Of a DNA stretch of 64,000 nt, positions 53,712 to 62,880 are shown in pieces (within the stretch, counting starts at the first letter, position 1; each line of letters opens with the position of its first letter). The stretch is taken from assembly GCF_900091565.1 (NCBI RefSeq), contig NZ_FMCV01000001.1, forward strand, positions 62,001-126,000. Direction: 5' to 3'. A program made the translations under genes and the position numbers. The stretch comes from Micromonospora marina. Lineage in GTDB: Bacteria > Actinomycetota > Actinomycetes > Mycobacteriales > Micromonosporaceae. Below the pieces are notes generated by a model. The model worked only from the letters and a program-made list of their open reading frames with translations. It ran no database searches and was not told the origin of the DNA.

Positions 53712-55248
53712 GGCGGTCGGTGGTGCCGCGGGCCAGCGGTACGACGATGACCGCCTCGGTGCCGCCGTCGGCGCCGTTGCGCAGGTCGATGGTGCCGCGC
53801 AGCTCGCCGGTGACAAGCGCCCGGACGATCTGGAGGCCCAGGTTGCCGCCGCGCTCGGCGTCGAACTGTTCGGGCAGGCCCCGGCCGTTGTCGGTGACCG
53901 AGACGTGCAGTTGCTTGCGGGCCCGGTGCGCGGAGACCACCACCTCGGGCCGGGGCGCGTCCGCCGGTGCGGGCTCCGCGTCCTCGCCGGCGGACGGGAA
54001 GCCGTGTTCCACGGCGTTGAGCAGCAGCTCGTTGAGCACCATCACCAGCGAGGTCGCGATCTCGGCGGGCAGGACGCCGAAGGTGCCGCACCGGCGCATG
54101 CCCACGCTGACCTCGGTGACGGCGACCTCGGTGGCGGCGCTGGCGACCCGGTCCACGATGCCGTCGAACTCGACCGCCTCGTCGCTGGACAGGGAGAGCG
54201 TCTCGTGGACGAGCGCGATCGAGGCGACCCGGCGTACCGATTCTTCGAGCGCGACCCGCGCCTCGGGCATGGCGACGCGCCGGGCCTGGAGGCGCAGCAG
54301 CGCGGCGACGGTCTGGAGGTTGTTCTTCACCCGGTGGTGGATCTCCCGGATCGTGGCGTCCTTGGTGATCAGGGCGCGGTCGCGGCGGCGTACCTCGGTG
54401 ATGTCGCGGACCAGCACCAGCGCGCCGATCGGCACTCCGGCGGGCATCAGCGGCAGCGCCCGGGTGAGCATGGTGGCGCCGCGGGCGTCGATCTCCCGGC
54501 GGGGTGGCGCCTCGCCGCGCAGCGCGGCGAGCACGGCGTTGCCCGCGTCGGTGCCTTCCAGGGGGTCGTCGGCGAGCCTGCGGTGCAGCTTGGCCAGGTC
54601 CTCCCCGACGAGGTGGGAGGCGTAGCCGAGGCGGCGGTACGCGGACTGCGCGTTCGGGCTGGCGTAGGTGACCTTGCCGTTGGCGTCGAGCCGCACCAGT
54701 CCGTCGCCGACCCGGGGCGCCGAGGTGGTCTCGCCCGGGTGCCGGGGCGGCGGGAACGTGCCGTCGGCGATCATCTGGGCGAGGTCGTCGGCGGTGGTCA
54801 GGTAGTTCAGTTCGAGCTGGCTCGGGGTGCGCGCGGTGGACAGGTTGGTGTCCCGGCCCACCACGGCGATCACCTCGCCGGCTTCACCGTCGCCGGTGCG
54901 CAGCCGGACCGGGATCGCCTCGTGGCGGGCCGGTACGTCGCCGTACCAGACCGGGTCACCCTCGCGCCAGATCCGCCCCTGCCGGTGGGCCACCTCCAGG
55001 TGGGCCACCTCGGCCCCGCCGACGATGCGCCCGACCTGGTCGTCCAGGTAGGCGGTCGGCGCGGTGGTGGGACGGACCTGGGCCACGCAGAGGTACGTGC
55101 CCTCGCCGTCCACCGGAACCCAGAGCAGCAGGTCGGCGAAGGACAGGTCGGACAGCAGCTGCCAGTCGCCGGCGATCCGGTGCAGGTGGTCGATGTCGGC
55201 CGGGCGGAGCGCGGTGTGCTCCTCGGCGAGGTCACGGAGGGTGGACAC
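53686..55248 (-). CDS. pdtaS: Cytoplasmic sensor histidine kinase PdtaS-like
   Basis: The 520-residue soluble kinase has an N-terminal GAF-type domain (about 1-165), a PAS domain (about 180-285), a HisKA_2 segment with the His in REIHHRVKNNLQTV (about 308) and an HATPase with NELLLNAVEHGF and DNGRGLPEQF. The layout matches PdtaS, which phosphorylates the ANTAR antiterminator PdtaR. In M. tuberculosis pdtaS (Rv3220c) sits next to whiB1; here it is 5.7 kb away. It starts at GTG 55248. Confidence 0.92.
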   Translation of the reverse strand: MSTLRDLAEEHTALRPADIDHLHRIAGDWQLLSDLSFADLLLWVPVDGEGTYLCVAQVRPTTAPTAYLDDQVGRIVGGAEVAHLEVAHRQGRIWREGDPVWYGDVPARHEAIPVRLRTGDGEAGEVIAVVGRDTNLSTARTPSQLELNYLTTADDLAQMIADGTFPPPRHPGETTSAPRVGDGLVRLDANGKVTYASPNAQSAYRRLGYASHLVGEDLAKLHRRLADDPLEGTDAGNAVLAALRGEAPPRREIDARGATMLTRALPLMPAGVPIGALVLVRDITEVRRRDRALITKDATIREIHHRVKNNLQTVAALLRLQARRVAMPEARVALEESVRRVASIALVHETLSLSSDEAVEFDGIVDRVASAATEVAVTEVSVGMRRCGTFGVLPAEIATSLVMVLNELLLNAVEHGFPSAGEDAEPAPADAPRPEVVVSAHRARKQLHVSVTDNGRGLPEQFDAERGGNLGLQIVRALVTGELRGTIDLRNGADGGTEAVIVVPLARGTTDRLTGRAGPP

Positions 55249-55273
55249 GCCCCACAGCGTGCCACGCCGGGCC

Positions 55274-56323
55274 TCACATCGTCGCCGTGACCTTCTTCAA
55301 GCCGCGCGGCGCGTCCGGGTCCTCGCCCCGGGCCAGGGCCAGGGCCAGCGCGAGCCGTTGCAGCGGCAGGATGTCGAGCAGCGGCGCGTACCGCTCGTCG
55401 ACCTCGGGCACCGCCATCCGGGTCTCGCCGACCTCGGCGGAGCCGACCACCACCACGTCGGCGCGGCGTTCGCCGAGGCGGGGCAGCACCTCGCGCATCG
55501 ACGTGCCGCCGGGGCCGGAGCCGACCACGGCGAGCACCGGGACGTCCGGGTCGGTCATGGCGAGCGGGCCGTGCAGCAGGTCGGCGCCGGAGAAGGCGAG
55601 CGCCGGGAGGTACGAGGTCTCCATCAGCTTCAGCGCCGCCTCCCGGGCGGTCGGGTACGCGTACCCCCGGCCGGTGGTGACGAGCTGGGCGGCGAACCGG
55701 TAGCGCGGGGCGAGCCGGGCCGGGGTGTCGTCGGCGAGCGTCTGCGCGGCCAGCTCGGGCAGGCGGCTCAGGGCGGCGTGCTCCTGCGCGGGCAGCACAC
55801 CGTCGCCGGCGCGTACGCCCTCGATCAGCATGAGCAGCGCGAGCAGTTCGGCGGTGTAGGTCTTGGTGGCGGCGACCGCGCGTTCGTGGCCGGCGGCGAT
55901 GTCGACGCTCAGCTCGGCGGTCTCCACCAGCGGCGAGCCGGGGTTGTTGGTGACCGCGAGGGTGAGCGCGCCGGAGGCGCGGGCGACCCGCAGCACCTCG
56001 GCCAGGTCGGGCGAGCCGCCGCTCTGGCTGACGCCGACGACCAGCGCGTCGGACAGGTCGGGCCGGGCGCCGAAGACGGTGATCGCGCTCGGTGAGGCCA
56101 GCCCGGCGGGCAGCCCGAGGCGGATCTCGGTCAGGTAGGCCGCGTAGAGCGCGGCGTGGTCGGAGGTGCCCCGGGCGGTGAACACGACGTGCCGGGGGCG
56201 GCGTCGCGCGACGACGGCCGCCACCTCGGCGATGGCCGCCGCGTGCCCGGTGGAGAGCAGGCGCTCGTAACCGGCCGGCTGCTCGTCGATGTCGGCGGCC
56301 ATACCGGCCCCTGGACGCGTCAC
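55274..56323 (-). CDS. SIS domain sugar-phosphate isomerase-like protein
   Basis: The 349-residue protein has two SIS domains (about 35-165 and 195-330), with FTARGTSDHAALYAAY, VGVSQSGGSPD, TKTYTAELLAL and SGADLLHGPLAM as the sugar-binding loops of the glucosamine-6-phosphate synthase/isomerase type. The GlmS amidotransferase domain is absent, so it may be a glucosamine-6-phosphate deaminase-type enzyme. GTG 56323 follows GGGAGG by seven bases. It is divergent from the TPR gene. Confidence 0.88.
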   Translation of the reverse strand: MTRPGAGMAADIDEQPAGYERLLSTGHAAAIAEVAAVVARRRPRHVVFTARGTSDHAALYAAYLTEIRLGLPAGLASPSAITVFGARPDLSDALVVGVSQSGGSPDLAEVLRVARASGALTLAVTNNPGSPLVETAELSVDIAAGHERAVAATKTYTAELLALLMLIEGVRAGDGVLPAQEHAALSRLPELAAQTLADDTPARLAPRYRFAAQLVTTGRGYAYPTAREAALKLMETSYLPALAFSGADLLHGPLAMTDPDVPVLAVVGSGPGGTSMREVLPRLGERRADVVVVGSAEVGETRMAVPEVDERYAPLLDILPLQRLALALALARGEDPDAPRGLKKVTATM

Positions 56324-56487
56324 TCCAGAACCTCCCTCTGCGCGTTTTCCGCGCGTTAGATGCTCAGTCTTGCACGTTTGAGCGGCCATATTCAATGCAA
56401 CGAGCAGGAGTGCGCAGTGGATCACTATTCGACGGAAGATCCCCTACGCTTGCCCGGCTGACCGACCCGACCCGCCGAGAGGACGAC

Positions 56488-58089
56488 GTGCCCGAGGACG
56501 ACGCCGCGCTCTCCGCGGAGGAGGAACTCACGCTGGCCCGGCTGGCACTGGGCGAGGGCGACCTGCAGCACGCCGCCGACCACGTGGCCGCCGCGCTGGT
56601 CCGCTCCCCCACGCTGCCCGAGGCGCACGAGACACTCGCCCGGCTGAACGCGGCGAGCGGCGGCGACCTGGACCTCTTCCCGCTCGGTCAGCAGGCGTTC
56701 GTCGGCGCCGTGGTGGCCCGCGCGCACCTGCTCGCCGCCGCCGGCCGCCCCGCCGAAGGGCTCGACCTGCTGGCCGCCGCCACCGGCTACGCGCCCGTGA
56801 CGCCCTGGGCCGCCGTACCCTGGGTGACCGCCGCCGACCTGCCGGAACGCCTCGATCCCGAACGCACCGCCCGGATCCTCATGCAGGTCTGCGCGGCGGC
56901 GCCGGACCCCGCGCCGCGACGGCTGCGCGAGCCGCTCGCGCCGTACCTCACGCTGGCCCGCAACGCGATCACCGTCCACCCGGCCCATCCGCTGCTGCTG
57001 GGCGCGGCGTCCGCGCTGGCCCGGCGCCTCGGCGAGGTCACCCTCGCCGTCACCTGGGCCACCCGGGGGGTACGCGCACAGCCCACCAAACTCGGCGAGG
57101 TGTGGCTCGGGTACGCGTACCGCAGCGCCGGCCGGACCGCCGAGGCGCTCGCCGCACTGGAACGCGCTGTCGCGCTCGACCCCGACGACCTCGCGGTCTA
57201 CGCGGACATCGCCGGCACGCTGGCCGACCACGGCCGCCTCGACGCGGCACTGGGCTGGGTCGACCGGGCGCTGGCGAAGGATCCCACCTTCGACTGCGCG
57301 GTGCACACCGCGCACCGGCTGCGCTACCTGCGCGACGGGAACGTCGACCACCTGGTGGCGCTCGCCGACTTCGTCCGCGACCATCCGGACGACACGCACG
57401 AGCACGGCGACCTCGCCGAGTGCTGCCGGGGCCGCCCCTGGCTCGGGCAGGTCACCCCGGCGGGCGACGACGCCCCGGCCCCTGACGGTTCCGCTGCATC
57501 GGCGGCAGCGGTTCGGCGACTCCAGCAACTCGCGCACCCGGCGTGGGCGCACCCACCGGCCGCGTACGACGCCGCGGTCGGGCTGGCCACCCTGGACCTC
57601 GCCGACCTGCTCGCCCTGCTGGCACACCCGCCGGAGGCGCCGGCGACGGCGCTGGGCCGCGTGCTCGGCGGGCAGGATCCGGCACTGTGGACGCGCTGCG
57701 CCCAGGTCTGGGCCTGCCTCGGCCTGCTGCACCACCGCACCGACGAGCCGTGGGAGCGGTCGACCCGGCGGCGGGTGCTGGGTGAACTCGCCGCCGGCGA
57801 TCTCGGCCCGGCCGCCGAGGCGGCACTGTTCGCCCTGGTCACCGCCGCCTGGGTGCACCCGGAAACCCGCGCCGACGTGGCTGCGCTGGTGTCCGGCCGG
57901 ATCGCCGAGGCGGCGGCGGGTCCCGCCCGGCGTGACCCGGTGGTGGTGTCGCTCGCGTACCTGGCACGGGCCACCCCGGCGCTCGACCCGGCGGCACGCG
58001 CCACCGCCGACCGGTTGATCGCCGGTGCCGAGGGTGGGCCGCTGCGGCGTCTCTGGCGCCGCCTCACCGCCTTGTTCCGCAGCGGCTGA
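56488..58089 (+). CDS. Tetratricopeptide-repeat protein
   Basis: The 533-residue protein contains several TPR-like helix pairs (for example GDLQHAADHVAAAL..PEAHETLARL at about 25-60, and GYAYRSAGRTAEALAALERAVALDPDDLAVYADIAGTLADHGRLDAALGWVDRAL-type blocks at about 205-275) and a C-terminal helical region ending RRLWRRLTALFRSG. No enzyme motif or signal peptide was found. GTG 56488 follows GAGAGG. It is probably a scaffold protein; partners are unknown. Confidence 0.82.
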   Translation: MPEDDAALSAEEELTLARLALGEGDLQHAADHVAAALVRSPTLPEAHETLARLNAASGGDLDLFPLGQQAFVGAVVARAHLLAAAGRPAEGLDLLAAATGYAPVTPWAAVPWVTAADLPERLDPERTARILMQVCAAAPDPAPRRLREPLAPYLTLARNAITVHPAHPLLLGAASALARRLGEVTLAVTWATRGVRAQPTKLGEVWLGYAYRSAGRTAEALAALERAVALDPDDLAVYADIAGTLADHGRLDAALGWVDRALAKDPTFDCAVHTAHRLRYLRDGNVDHLVALADFVRDHPDDTHEHGDLAECCRGRPWLGQVTPAGDDAPAPDGSAASAAAVRRLQQLAHPAWAHPPAAYDAAVGLATLDLADLLALLAHPPEAPATALGRVLGGQDPALWTRCAQVWACLGLLHHRTDEPWERSTRRRVLGELAAGDLGPAAEAALFALVTAAWVHPETRADVAALVSGRIAEAAAGPARRDPVVVSLAYLARATPALDPAARATADRLIAGAEGGPLRRLWRRLTALFRSG

Positions 58090-58287
58090 CCGCCCGTCCC
58101 CTGCGGACGCCGTTTCCGAGCCATGTCCGCCCCCTCCCCCGCCCCGCCGAGCGCCGCCACTTCGCCGAGGTGGCGCGATCAACTCGCCCCGGACCCCACC
58201 ACTCCCCCGAACTGGCGGCGACCACGGCCCCACGGAAACGGACACGCGGCGGCCCCGCGTACCTCCCGATGGGGGCGCGGCGGCGCG

Positions 58288-59877
58288 TCAGGCGACGGGG
58301 GCCTTGCCGAGCGCGGCCTCGGCCCCGTCCTCGGGGGTGGCGCCGGCCGGCGGCACGTCGTTCGTCGCGCGCAACGGCACCTCCTTGATGAACCAGGCGA
58401 GCACCGGTACGGCCACTGTGAAGAGGACCGCCCAGAAGAAGACGTGCGAGATGGCGTCGGAGAGGCCGCCGAGCACCGCCTCCCGCATCGCTCCGGTGAG
58501 CTTCTTGAGGGCCTCCAGGTCCATCGCGCCGCCCTCGCCGCCCGAGCCCGCGAACGCGGAACCGGCGGCGGAGCCGGCGAGACGGTTGGCGAAGATCGCG
58601 CCGAAGAGGGAGACGCCGAACGAGCCGCCGATGGACCGGAAGAAGGTGGCCGCGCCGCTTGCCGCGCCGAGATCCTTCTGTGCCACGCTGTTCTGCGCGA
58701 TGAGCATCGAGGTCTGCATGAGGAAGCCCATGCCGACGCCGAGCACGAGCATGTAGAGCGAGGACTGCGTCTTGCTGGTGTCCACGTCCAGCAGGCTGAG
58801 CAGACCCATCCCGGCGGCCATCACCACGCCGCCGACGATCGGGAAGACGCGGTAGCGGCCGGTCCTGGTGATGGTCCGGCCGACCACGAGCGACACCACG
58901 AGCATGCCGAACATCAGCGGGAGCAGCAGCAGGCCGCTGTTCGTGGCCGACGCCCCCTGCACGGTCTGCTGGTAGAGCGGCAGGAAGTTCATCGCGCCGA
59001 ACATGGCGAAGCCGAGCAGGAACCCGATCACCGAGATCAGGGCGAAGTTGCGGTTGGCGAACAGGCTCAGCGGCAGGATCGGCTCCGGCGTGCGCCGCTC
59101 CACCAGCGCGAACACGGCGAGCGCGAGCACCGCCAGCACGGCGAGGCCGAGGATCTGCGGCGAGACCCAGTCGTACTCGTTGCCGCCCCACGTGGTCACC
59201 AGCACGATCGCGGTGATGCCGACGGACAGCAGCGCCGCGCCCAGCCAGTCGATCTTGTGTTCGGTGCGGTACTTCGGCAGGTGCATGGTGGTGGCGAGGA
59301 CGAGCAGCGCCGCGCCGCCCAGCGGCAGGTTGACGTAGAACGCCCAGCGCCAGGAGAGGTTGTCGGTGATGAAGCCGCCGACGAGCGGGCCGGCGACCAT
59401 GGCGATGGCCATGATGCCGGCGATCATGCCCTGGTAGCGGCCGCGCTCGCGGGGCGGGACGAGGTCACCGATGATCGCCATGACGCCGACCATCAGCCCG
59501 CCGGCGCCGAGGCCCTGGACGGCACGGAACGCGATCAGCTCGGTCATGCCGGTGTCGGCGCCGCCGAAGACGCCGGAGCCGGACATGCCGCAGAGCGCGG
59601 AGCCGATCAGGAACACCACGACCGCGGTGAGGAAGACCGTCTTGCGGCCGTAGAGGTCGCCGAGCTTGCCCCAGATCGGCGTGGAGACGGTGGTGCCCAG
59701 CACGTACGCGGTGACCACCCAGGTGAAGTGGTCGGCGCCACCGAACTCGAAGACGATCCGCGGCAGCGCGGTGCTGACGATCATGTTGTCGAGCATCGCG
59801 AGCATCATCGCGATCATCAGACCGAACAGGACGAACCGGACATTGGGTCTCGTGGCCACCTGGGCTGGTTGCTTCAT
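58288..59877 (-). CDS. MFS multidrug efflux transporter, DHA2/EmrB-QacA type
   Basis: The 529-residue protein has 14 predicted transmembrane helices, the motif GKLGDLYGRKTVF (motif A, about 71-83), RAVQGLGAGGLMVG (motif B-like) and AGPLVGGFITDNLSWRWAFYVNLPLG (motif C), all typical of drug:H+ antiporters. ATG 59877 lies seven bases after GGGAG. The divergent TetR regulator and an operator palindrome between them indicate inducible efflux of an unknown compound. Confidence 0.92.
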   Translation of the reverse strand: MKQPAQVATRPNVRFVLFGLMIAMMLAMLDNMIVSTALPRIVFEFGGADHFTWVVTAYVLGTTVSTPIWGKLGDLYGRKTVFLTAVVVFLIGSALCGMSGSGVFGGADTGMTELIAFRAVQGLGAGGLMVGVMAIIGDLVPPRERGRYQGMIAGIMAIAMVAGPLVGGFITDNLSWRWAFYVNLPLGGAALLVLATTMHLPKYRTEHKIDWLGAALLSVGITAIVLVTTWGGNEYDWVSPQILGLAVLAVLALAVFALVERRTPEPILPLSLFANRNFALISVIGFLLGFAMFGAMNFLPLYQQTVQGASATNSGLLLLPLMFGMLVVSLVVGRTITRTGRYRVFPIVGGVVMAAGMGLLSLLDVDTSKTQSSLYMLVLGVGMGFLMQTSMLIAQNSVAQKDLGAASGAATFFRSIGGSFGVSLFGAIFANRLAGSAAGSAFAGSGGEGGAMDLEALKKLTGAMREAVLGGLSDAISHVFFWAVLFTVAVPVLAWFIKEVPLRATNDVPPAGATPEDGAEAALGKAPVA

Positions 59878-59915
59878 CGGTAGGCTCCCCGCAGATCGGA
59901 TGATCGACTTACTTG

Positions 59916-59947
59916 CCGCCCGGCTAGTTTGCTTACTAGCCGGACGG
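59916..59947. promoter_or_regulatory. TetR-type operator between the MFS and TetR genes
   Basis: Arms 59916-59927 (CCGCCCGGCTAG) and 59936-59947 are inverted with one mismatch and eight bases between them. The inner eight base pairs CCGGCTAG/CTAGCCGG are perfect. It lies in the 118-base intergenic gap, where the product of the TetR gene probably binds. Confidence 0.65.
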
Positions 59948-59995
59948 TAAGCTGACGAAGGGCACACGTCAAGCGGAGTGGAAGGAAGTCGGCCG

Positions 59996-60571
59996 GTGCG
60001 GGAGACCACAGGTGGCACGCGGGAGCGGATCCAGGCCGTCGCCTTGGAACTCTTCACCGAGCAGGGCTACGAGAAGACATCGCTGCGGGAGATCGCCGAG
60101 CGGCTGGGCGTGACCAAGGCCGCGCTCTACTACCACTTCAAGAGCAAGGACGAGATCGTCACCAGCCTGGTCGACGACCGGCTGCGCCGGATGGACGAGC
60201 TGATCGCCTGGGCCGCCGACCAGCCGCCCACGCTGGCGACCCGGCGGGCCCTGATCGGCCGGTACGCCGACAGCATGTTCGACGGCGACCTGCCCCAGGT
60301 GATGCGCTTCTTCGAGCAGAACCAGACGGTGCTCAAAAGCCTCGTCGCCGGTCAGCAGATGCGGGACCGGATGATGCGGCTGGCCCACCAGCTGTGCCGG
60401 GGCGACGACTCACCCGCCGCCCAGCTCCGCGCCGCGCTCACGCTGTTCGCCGTGCACAGCAGCTGGTTCGCGGTGCGCGCGCCGGGCATCACCGACGACG
60501 AACGCAAGCGGATCGCACTCCAGGTGGCCGACGAACTGCTCGCCAAGATCGGCGAGACCGGCCAGGGCTGA
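59996..60571 (+). CDS. TetR family transcriptional regulator
   Basis: The 191-residue regulator has the N-terminal helix-turn-helix (LREIAERLGVTKAALYYHFKSKDEI at about 32-56) and a helical ligand domain with HSSWFAVRAPGITDDERKRIALQ. It is divergent from the MFS gene and probably represses it through the palindrome in the gap. GTG 59996 follows GGAAGGA; a GTG at 59978 is also in frame. The C-terminal ligand pocket gives no hint of the inducer. Confidence 0.92.
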   Translation: MRETTGGTRERIQAVALELFTEQGYEKTSLREIAERLGVTKAALYYHFKSKDEIVTSLVDDRLRRMDELIAWAADQPPTLATRRALIGRYADSMFDGDLPQVMRFFEQNQTVLKSLVAGQQMRDRMMRLAHQLCRGDDSPAAQLRAALTLFAVHSSWFAVRAPGITDDERKRIALQVADELLAKIGETGQG

Positions 60572-60629
60572 GCCGAGCCGCCGCAGCCAGCCACGGCCGG
60601 AGCCGGCCTGCCGCAGTCGGACTCAGCCC
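60565..60629. terminator. Possible shared terminator, TetR / GNAT
   Basis: GGGCTGAG (60565-60572) and CTCAGCCC (60622-60629) can pair across the convergent gap, with GGCCGG-AG-CCGGCC inside. The arms overlap both stop regions. Confidence 0.35.
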
Positions 60630-61135
60630 GCCGCGGTCAGGTCCAGCCGCAGGCCGCGCAGGTCGATCCCGGGCAGCGGCGTCCAGTCCTTCTCCGGGTA
60701 CCTGACGAAACCGAGCCGCTCGTAGAGGCGGTGTGCGCTCGCCGCCATCCCGGCGCGTACGCAGATCACCACGGCCGTGCAGCCCAGCTCCGTCGCGCGC
60801 GCCACGCACGTGGACGCGAGCGCCGCACCCGCGCCCCGGCCCTGCGCGGCCGGATCGACAGCGAGCATCCGGAACTCGGCCTCGCCCGGGCCGGCCAGTT
60901 CCGCGTACGGGGTGCCCGGCAGCACGAACGTCACCGCGCCGAGCACCTGGCCGGTGACGTCGTCGACAGCCACCAGAACCTCGCCGGTCTCGGCGCGGCC
61001 GGACACGTCGGCGAGCACCGGCGCGTACCCGCTCTCGTCCTTGAGCTGGCCGTCCGCCTCGTACGCGGCGACGGTCAGCCGGGCCACGGCCGGGAAGTCC
61101 GCCGGCTCGGCGCGGCGCACCCGCAGGCCGCTCAA
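60623..61135 (-). CDS. GNAT family N-acetyltransferase
   Basis: The 170-residue GNAT has an acetyl-CoA loop (LAVDPAAQGRGAGAAL, about 98-113) and a C-terminal SAHRLYERLGFVRYPEKDW. I use TTG 61135, which overlaps the stop of the upstream biotinyl gene and has GGAG five bases before it; GTG 61120 is an alternative. The substrate is unknown. It is transcribed with the biotinyl protein. Confidence 0.85.
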   Translation of the reverse strand: MSGLRVRRAEPADFPAVARLTVAAYEADGQLKDESGYAPVLADVSGRAETGEVLVAVDDVTGQVLGAVTFVLPGTPYAELAGPGEAEFRMLAVDPAAQGRGAGAALASTCVARATELGCTAVVICVRAGMAASAHRLYERLGFVRYPEKDWTPLPGIDLRGLRLDLTAAG

Positions 61136-61347
61136 CCGATCTCCGCGATCAGGTCGCCGTCCTGCACCACGTCGCCCTCGTCGACCGCCAGCTTCTGCAC
61201 CACGCCGTCGGACTCGGCGACCACCGGGATCTCCATCTTCATCGACTCCAGGATGACGAGGGTGTCGCCCTCGGACACCGTGTCGCCTGCGGACACGACG
61301 ACCTTCCAGACGTTCGCCACCATCTCGGCGCGGATCTCCTCGGCCAT
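61132..61347 (-). CDS. Biotin/lipoyl attachment protein (TB7.3-like)
   Basis: The 71-residue single-domain protein has the attachment motif LESMKMEIP with the modified Lys at about 36 and two flanking half-barrel repeats (DTVSEGDTLVI and EGDVVQDGDLIAEIG). It equals in length the biotinylated protein TB7.3 (Rv3221c), which in M. tuberculosis neighbours rshA and sigH as here. Its carboxylase partner is unknown. ATG 61347 follows GGGAGG. Confidence 0.9.
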   Translation of the reverse strand: MAEEIRAEMVANVWKVVVSAGDTVSEGDTLVILESMKMEIPVVAESDGVVQKLAVDEGDVVQDGDLIAEIG

Positions 61348-61579
61348 CTCGACCCTCCCTCTCCCGACAGCTCCCGACAATCCTGCGAACGGTATCCAAT
61401 CATGACGCCGGTCACGCCGGACCGCGCACCACCACGCGCGATCCGCCCCGGCGCGCCCCGGTGGGCGGTGACGGCACTAGCATCGTGCGGGTCGGCCACC
61501 GGCGAGCCGGGGGGCCACACCGCGACCTCCGCCGCGCCCAGCCGCGGACGGAACCGTGACCAGCACAAGGAGGCAGAGC

Positions 61580-61654
61580 ATGGCGAAGAAGGCCCGCAAG
61601 AAGAAGGCCCGCAAGAAGAGCAGCGCCAACCACGGCAAGCGCCCCAACTCCTGA
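61580..61654 (+). CDS. Ribosomal protein bL37
   Basis: A 24-residue, extremely basic peptide (MAKKARKKKARKKSSANHG then KRPNS) matches actinobacterial bL37, a small 50S protein, by its ANHGKRPN ending. GGAGG lies six bases before ATG. It is too short for normal gene callers and lies between rsrA and the biotinyl gene. A hairpin follows 38 bases downstream. Confidence 0.9.
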   Translation: MAKKARKKKARKKSSANHGKRPNS

Positions 61655-61691
61655 TCATCCGATCAGCGCGGCGCAGTCGCCGGACAGCGAG

Positions 61692-61723
61692 ACGGCCCGG
61701 GTCCGTGATCGGAGCCGGGCCGT
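61692..61723. terminator. Terminator between bL37 and rsrA
   Basis: ACGGCCCGG (61692-61700) pairs perfectly with 61715-61723, with an inner TCCG-4-CGGA stem and a TTCG..TTGTT tail. It can serve bL37 and, on the other strand, rsrA. Confidence 0.75.
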
Positions 61724-61736
61724 TCGCGTCGCTTGT

Positions 61737-62030
61737 TCAGTCGGCCAGTTCGCGGGACTCGGTGGTCTCGAAGACCACCAGCTCGGTCAGCCGCAGGCGC
61801 AGCCGCTCACGCAGCTTCTCCGGGGCCGCCTCGTTGCCGCAGCACCGGGCCACGAGCGCCTTGACCTCCTGCTCGATGCCATACTCGCGCAGGCACGGCC
61901 CGCACTCGTCCAGGTGGTGCCGGATCAGCACCCGGCGCTCCTCGGCGCACTCCAGGTCGAGGTAGAGGTAGACCTCGGCGAGCACCTCGCGGCAGTCCGT
62001 CTCGTGCGGTTGTCCACAGCTCACGGTCAC
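61737..62030 (-). CDS. rsrA: Anti-sigma factor RsrA-like (ZAS family)
   Basis: The 97-residue protein has the zinc-binding H-x3-C-x2-C motif (HLDECGPC, about 39-46) and a third cysteine region (CC near 62), as in RsrA/RshA, where oxidation of the zinc-bound cysteines releases sigma-R. GTG 62030 overlaps the sigR stop by four bases. It controls the thiol-oxidative stress response by holding sigma-R. Confidence 0.93.
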   Translation of the reverse strand: MTVSCGQPHETDCREVLAEVYLYLDLECAEERRVLIRHHLDECGPCLREYGIEQEVKALVARCCGNEAAPEKLRERLRLRLTELVVFETTESRELAD

Positions 62031-62836
62031 ACCTCCCGGCCGGCGGCGGCGGTCGAGCCCTTCTTCGACGAGGCGGCGCTGAAACCCCGCTCCGCCGCGT
62101 ACTGCTCCAGCAGCTTCCGCAGATTACGTCGGCCACGGTGCAGACGGGACATCACGGTGCCGATCGGCGTGCCCATGATGTCGGCGACCTCCTTGTAGGA
62201 GAAGCCCTCGACGTCGGTCAGGTAGACGGCCAGGCGGAACTCCTCCGGCAACTGCTGGAGGGCCTCCTTGACGTCGCTGTCCGGCAGCCGGTCGAGCGCC
62301 TCCGTCTCGGCCGAGCGCAGGCCGCTGGACGTGTGCGACTCGGCCTCGGCGAGCTGCCAGTCGGTGATCTCCTCGGTCGGCGCCTGGATGGGCTGGCGCT
62401 GCCGCTTGCGGTACGTGTTGATGTAGGTGTTGGTCAGGATCCGGTAGAGCCAGGCCTTCAGGTTCGTGCCCTGCTCGAACTGGTGGAAGGCGGCGTACGC
62501 CTTCAGGTACGTCTCCTGGACCAGGTCCTCCGCGTCCGCCGGGTTGCGGGTCATCCGCAGCCCGGCAGCGTAGAGCTGATCGACGAAGGGCATCGCGTCC
62601 CGCTCGAAGCGGGCCCTGCGCTCGTCCGTCTTCTCGGTGGTCAACCGCACATCCCCTCGCGTCGGATGCTTCCCCGCCGAGGATACGCGTACCCGCTTGC
62701 CGGCAGATTCACTTCCGGAGTGTGTGCCGGTGCTCACGACCGACGCCGCCGCGGGCCACTCCGGCGCGTCGAGCAGCCGCCGGAGCCGGCGCTCGTCCCG
62801 TTCGTCCCGTTCCCGGCTCCGTGTCTCGATCGGCAC
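62027..62836 (-). CDS. sigR: ECF sigma factor SigR (long isoform)
   Basis: The 269-residue frame contains sigma-70 region 2 ([44 protein letters not shown]) and region 4 ([42 protein letters not shown]), as in sigma-R of Streptomyces and SigH of mycobacteria. GTG 62836 gives an N-terminal extension of about 60 residues; the usual start is likely TTG 62644, eight bases after GAGGGG. Both may be used, because a sigma-R-type promoter lies before the longer start. It drives thioredoxin/mycothiol genes and is held by RsrA. Confidence 0.93.
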   Translation of the reverse strand: MPIETRSRERDERDERRLRRLLDAPEWPAAASVVSTGTHSGSESAGKRVRVSSAGKHPTRGDVRLTTEKTDERRARFERDAMPFVDQLYAAGLRMTRNPADAEDLVQETYLKAYAAFHQFEQGTNLKAWLYRILTNTYINTYRKRQRQPIQAPTEEITDWQLAEAESHTSSGLRSAETEALDRLPDSDVKEALQQLPEEFRLAVYLTDVEGFSYKEVADIMGTPIGTVMSRLHRGRRNLRKLLEQYAAERGFSAASSKKGSTAAAGREV

Positions 62837-62880
62837 CGGTCACCCCCCTCGCGCTGGCTCTGTCGTCGTCCAAGGGAGGT

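Noticed and set aside
58090..58287. Possible small gene between the TPR and MFS genes
   Set aside because: No frame has a credible start, ribosome site or recognisable protein pattern; nothing else is seen there.
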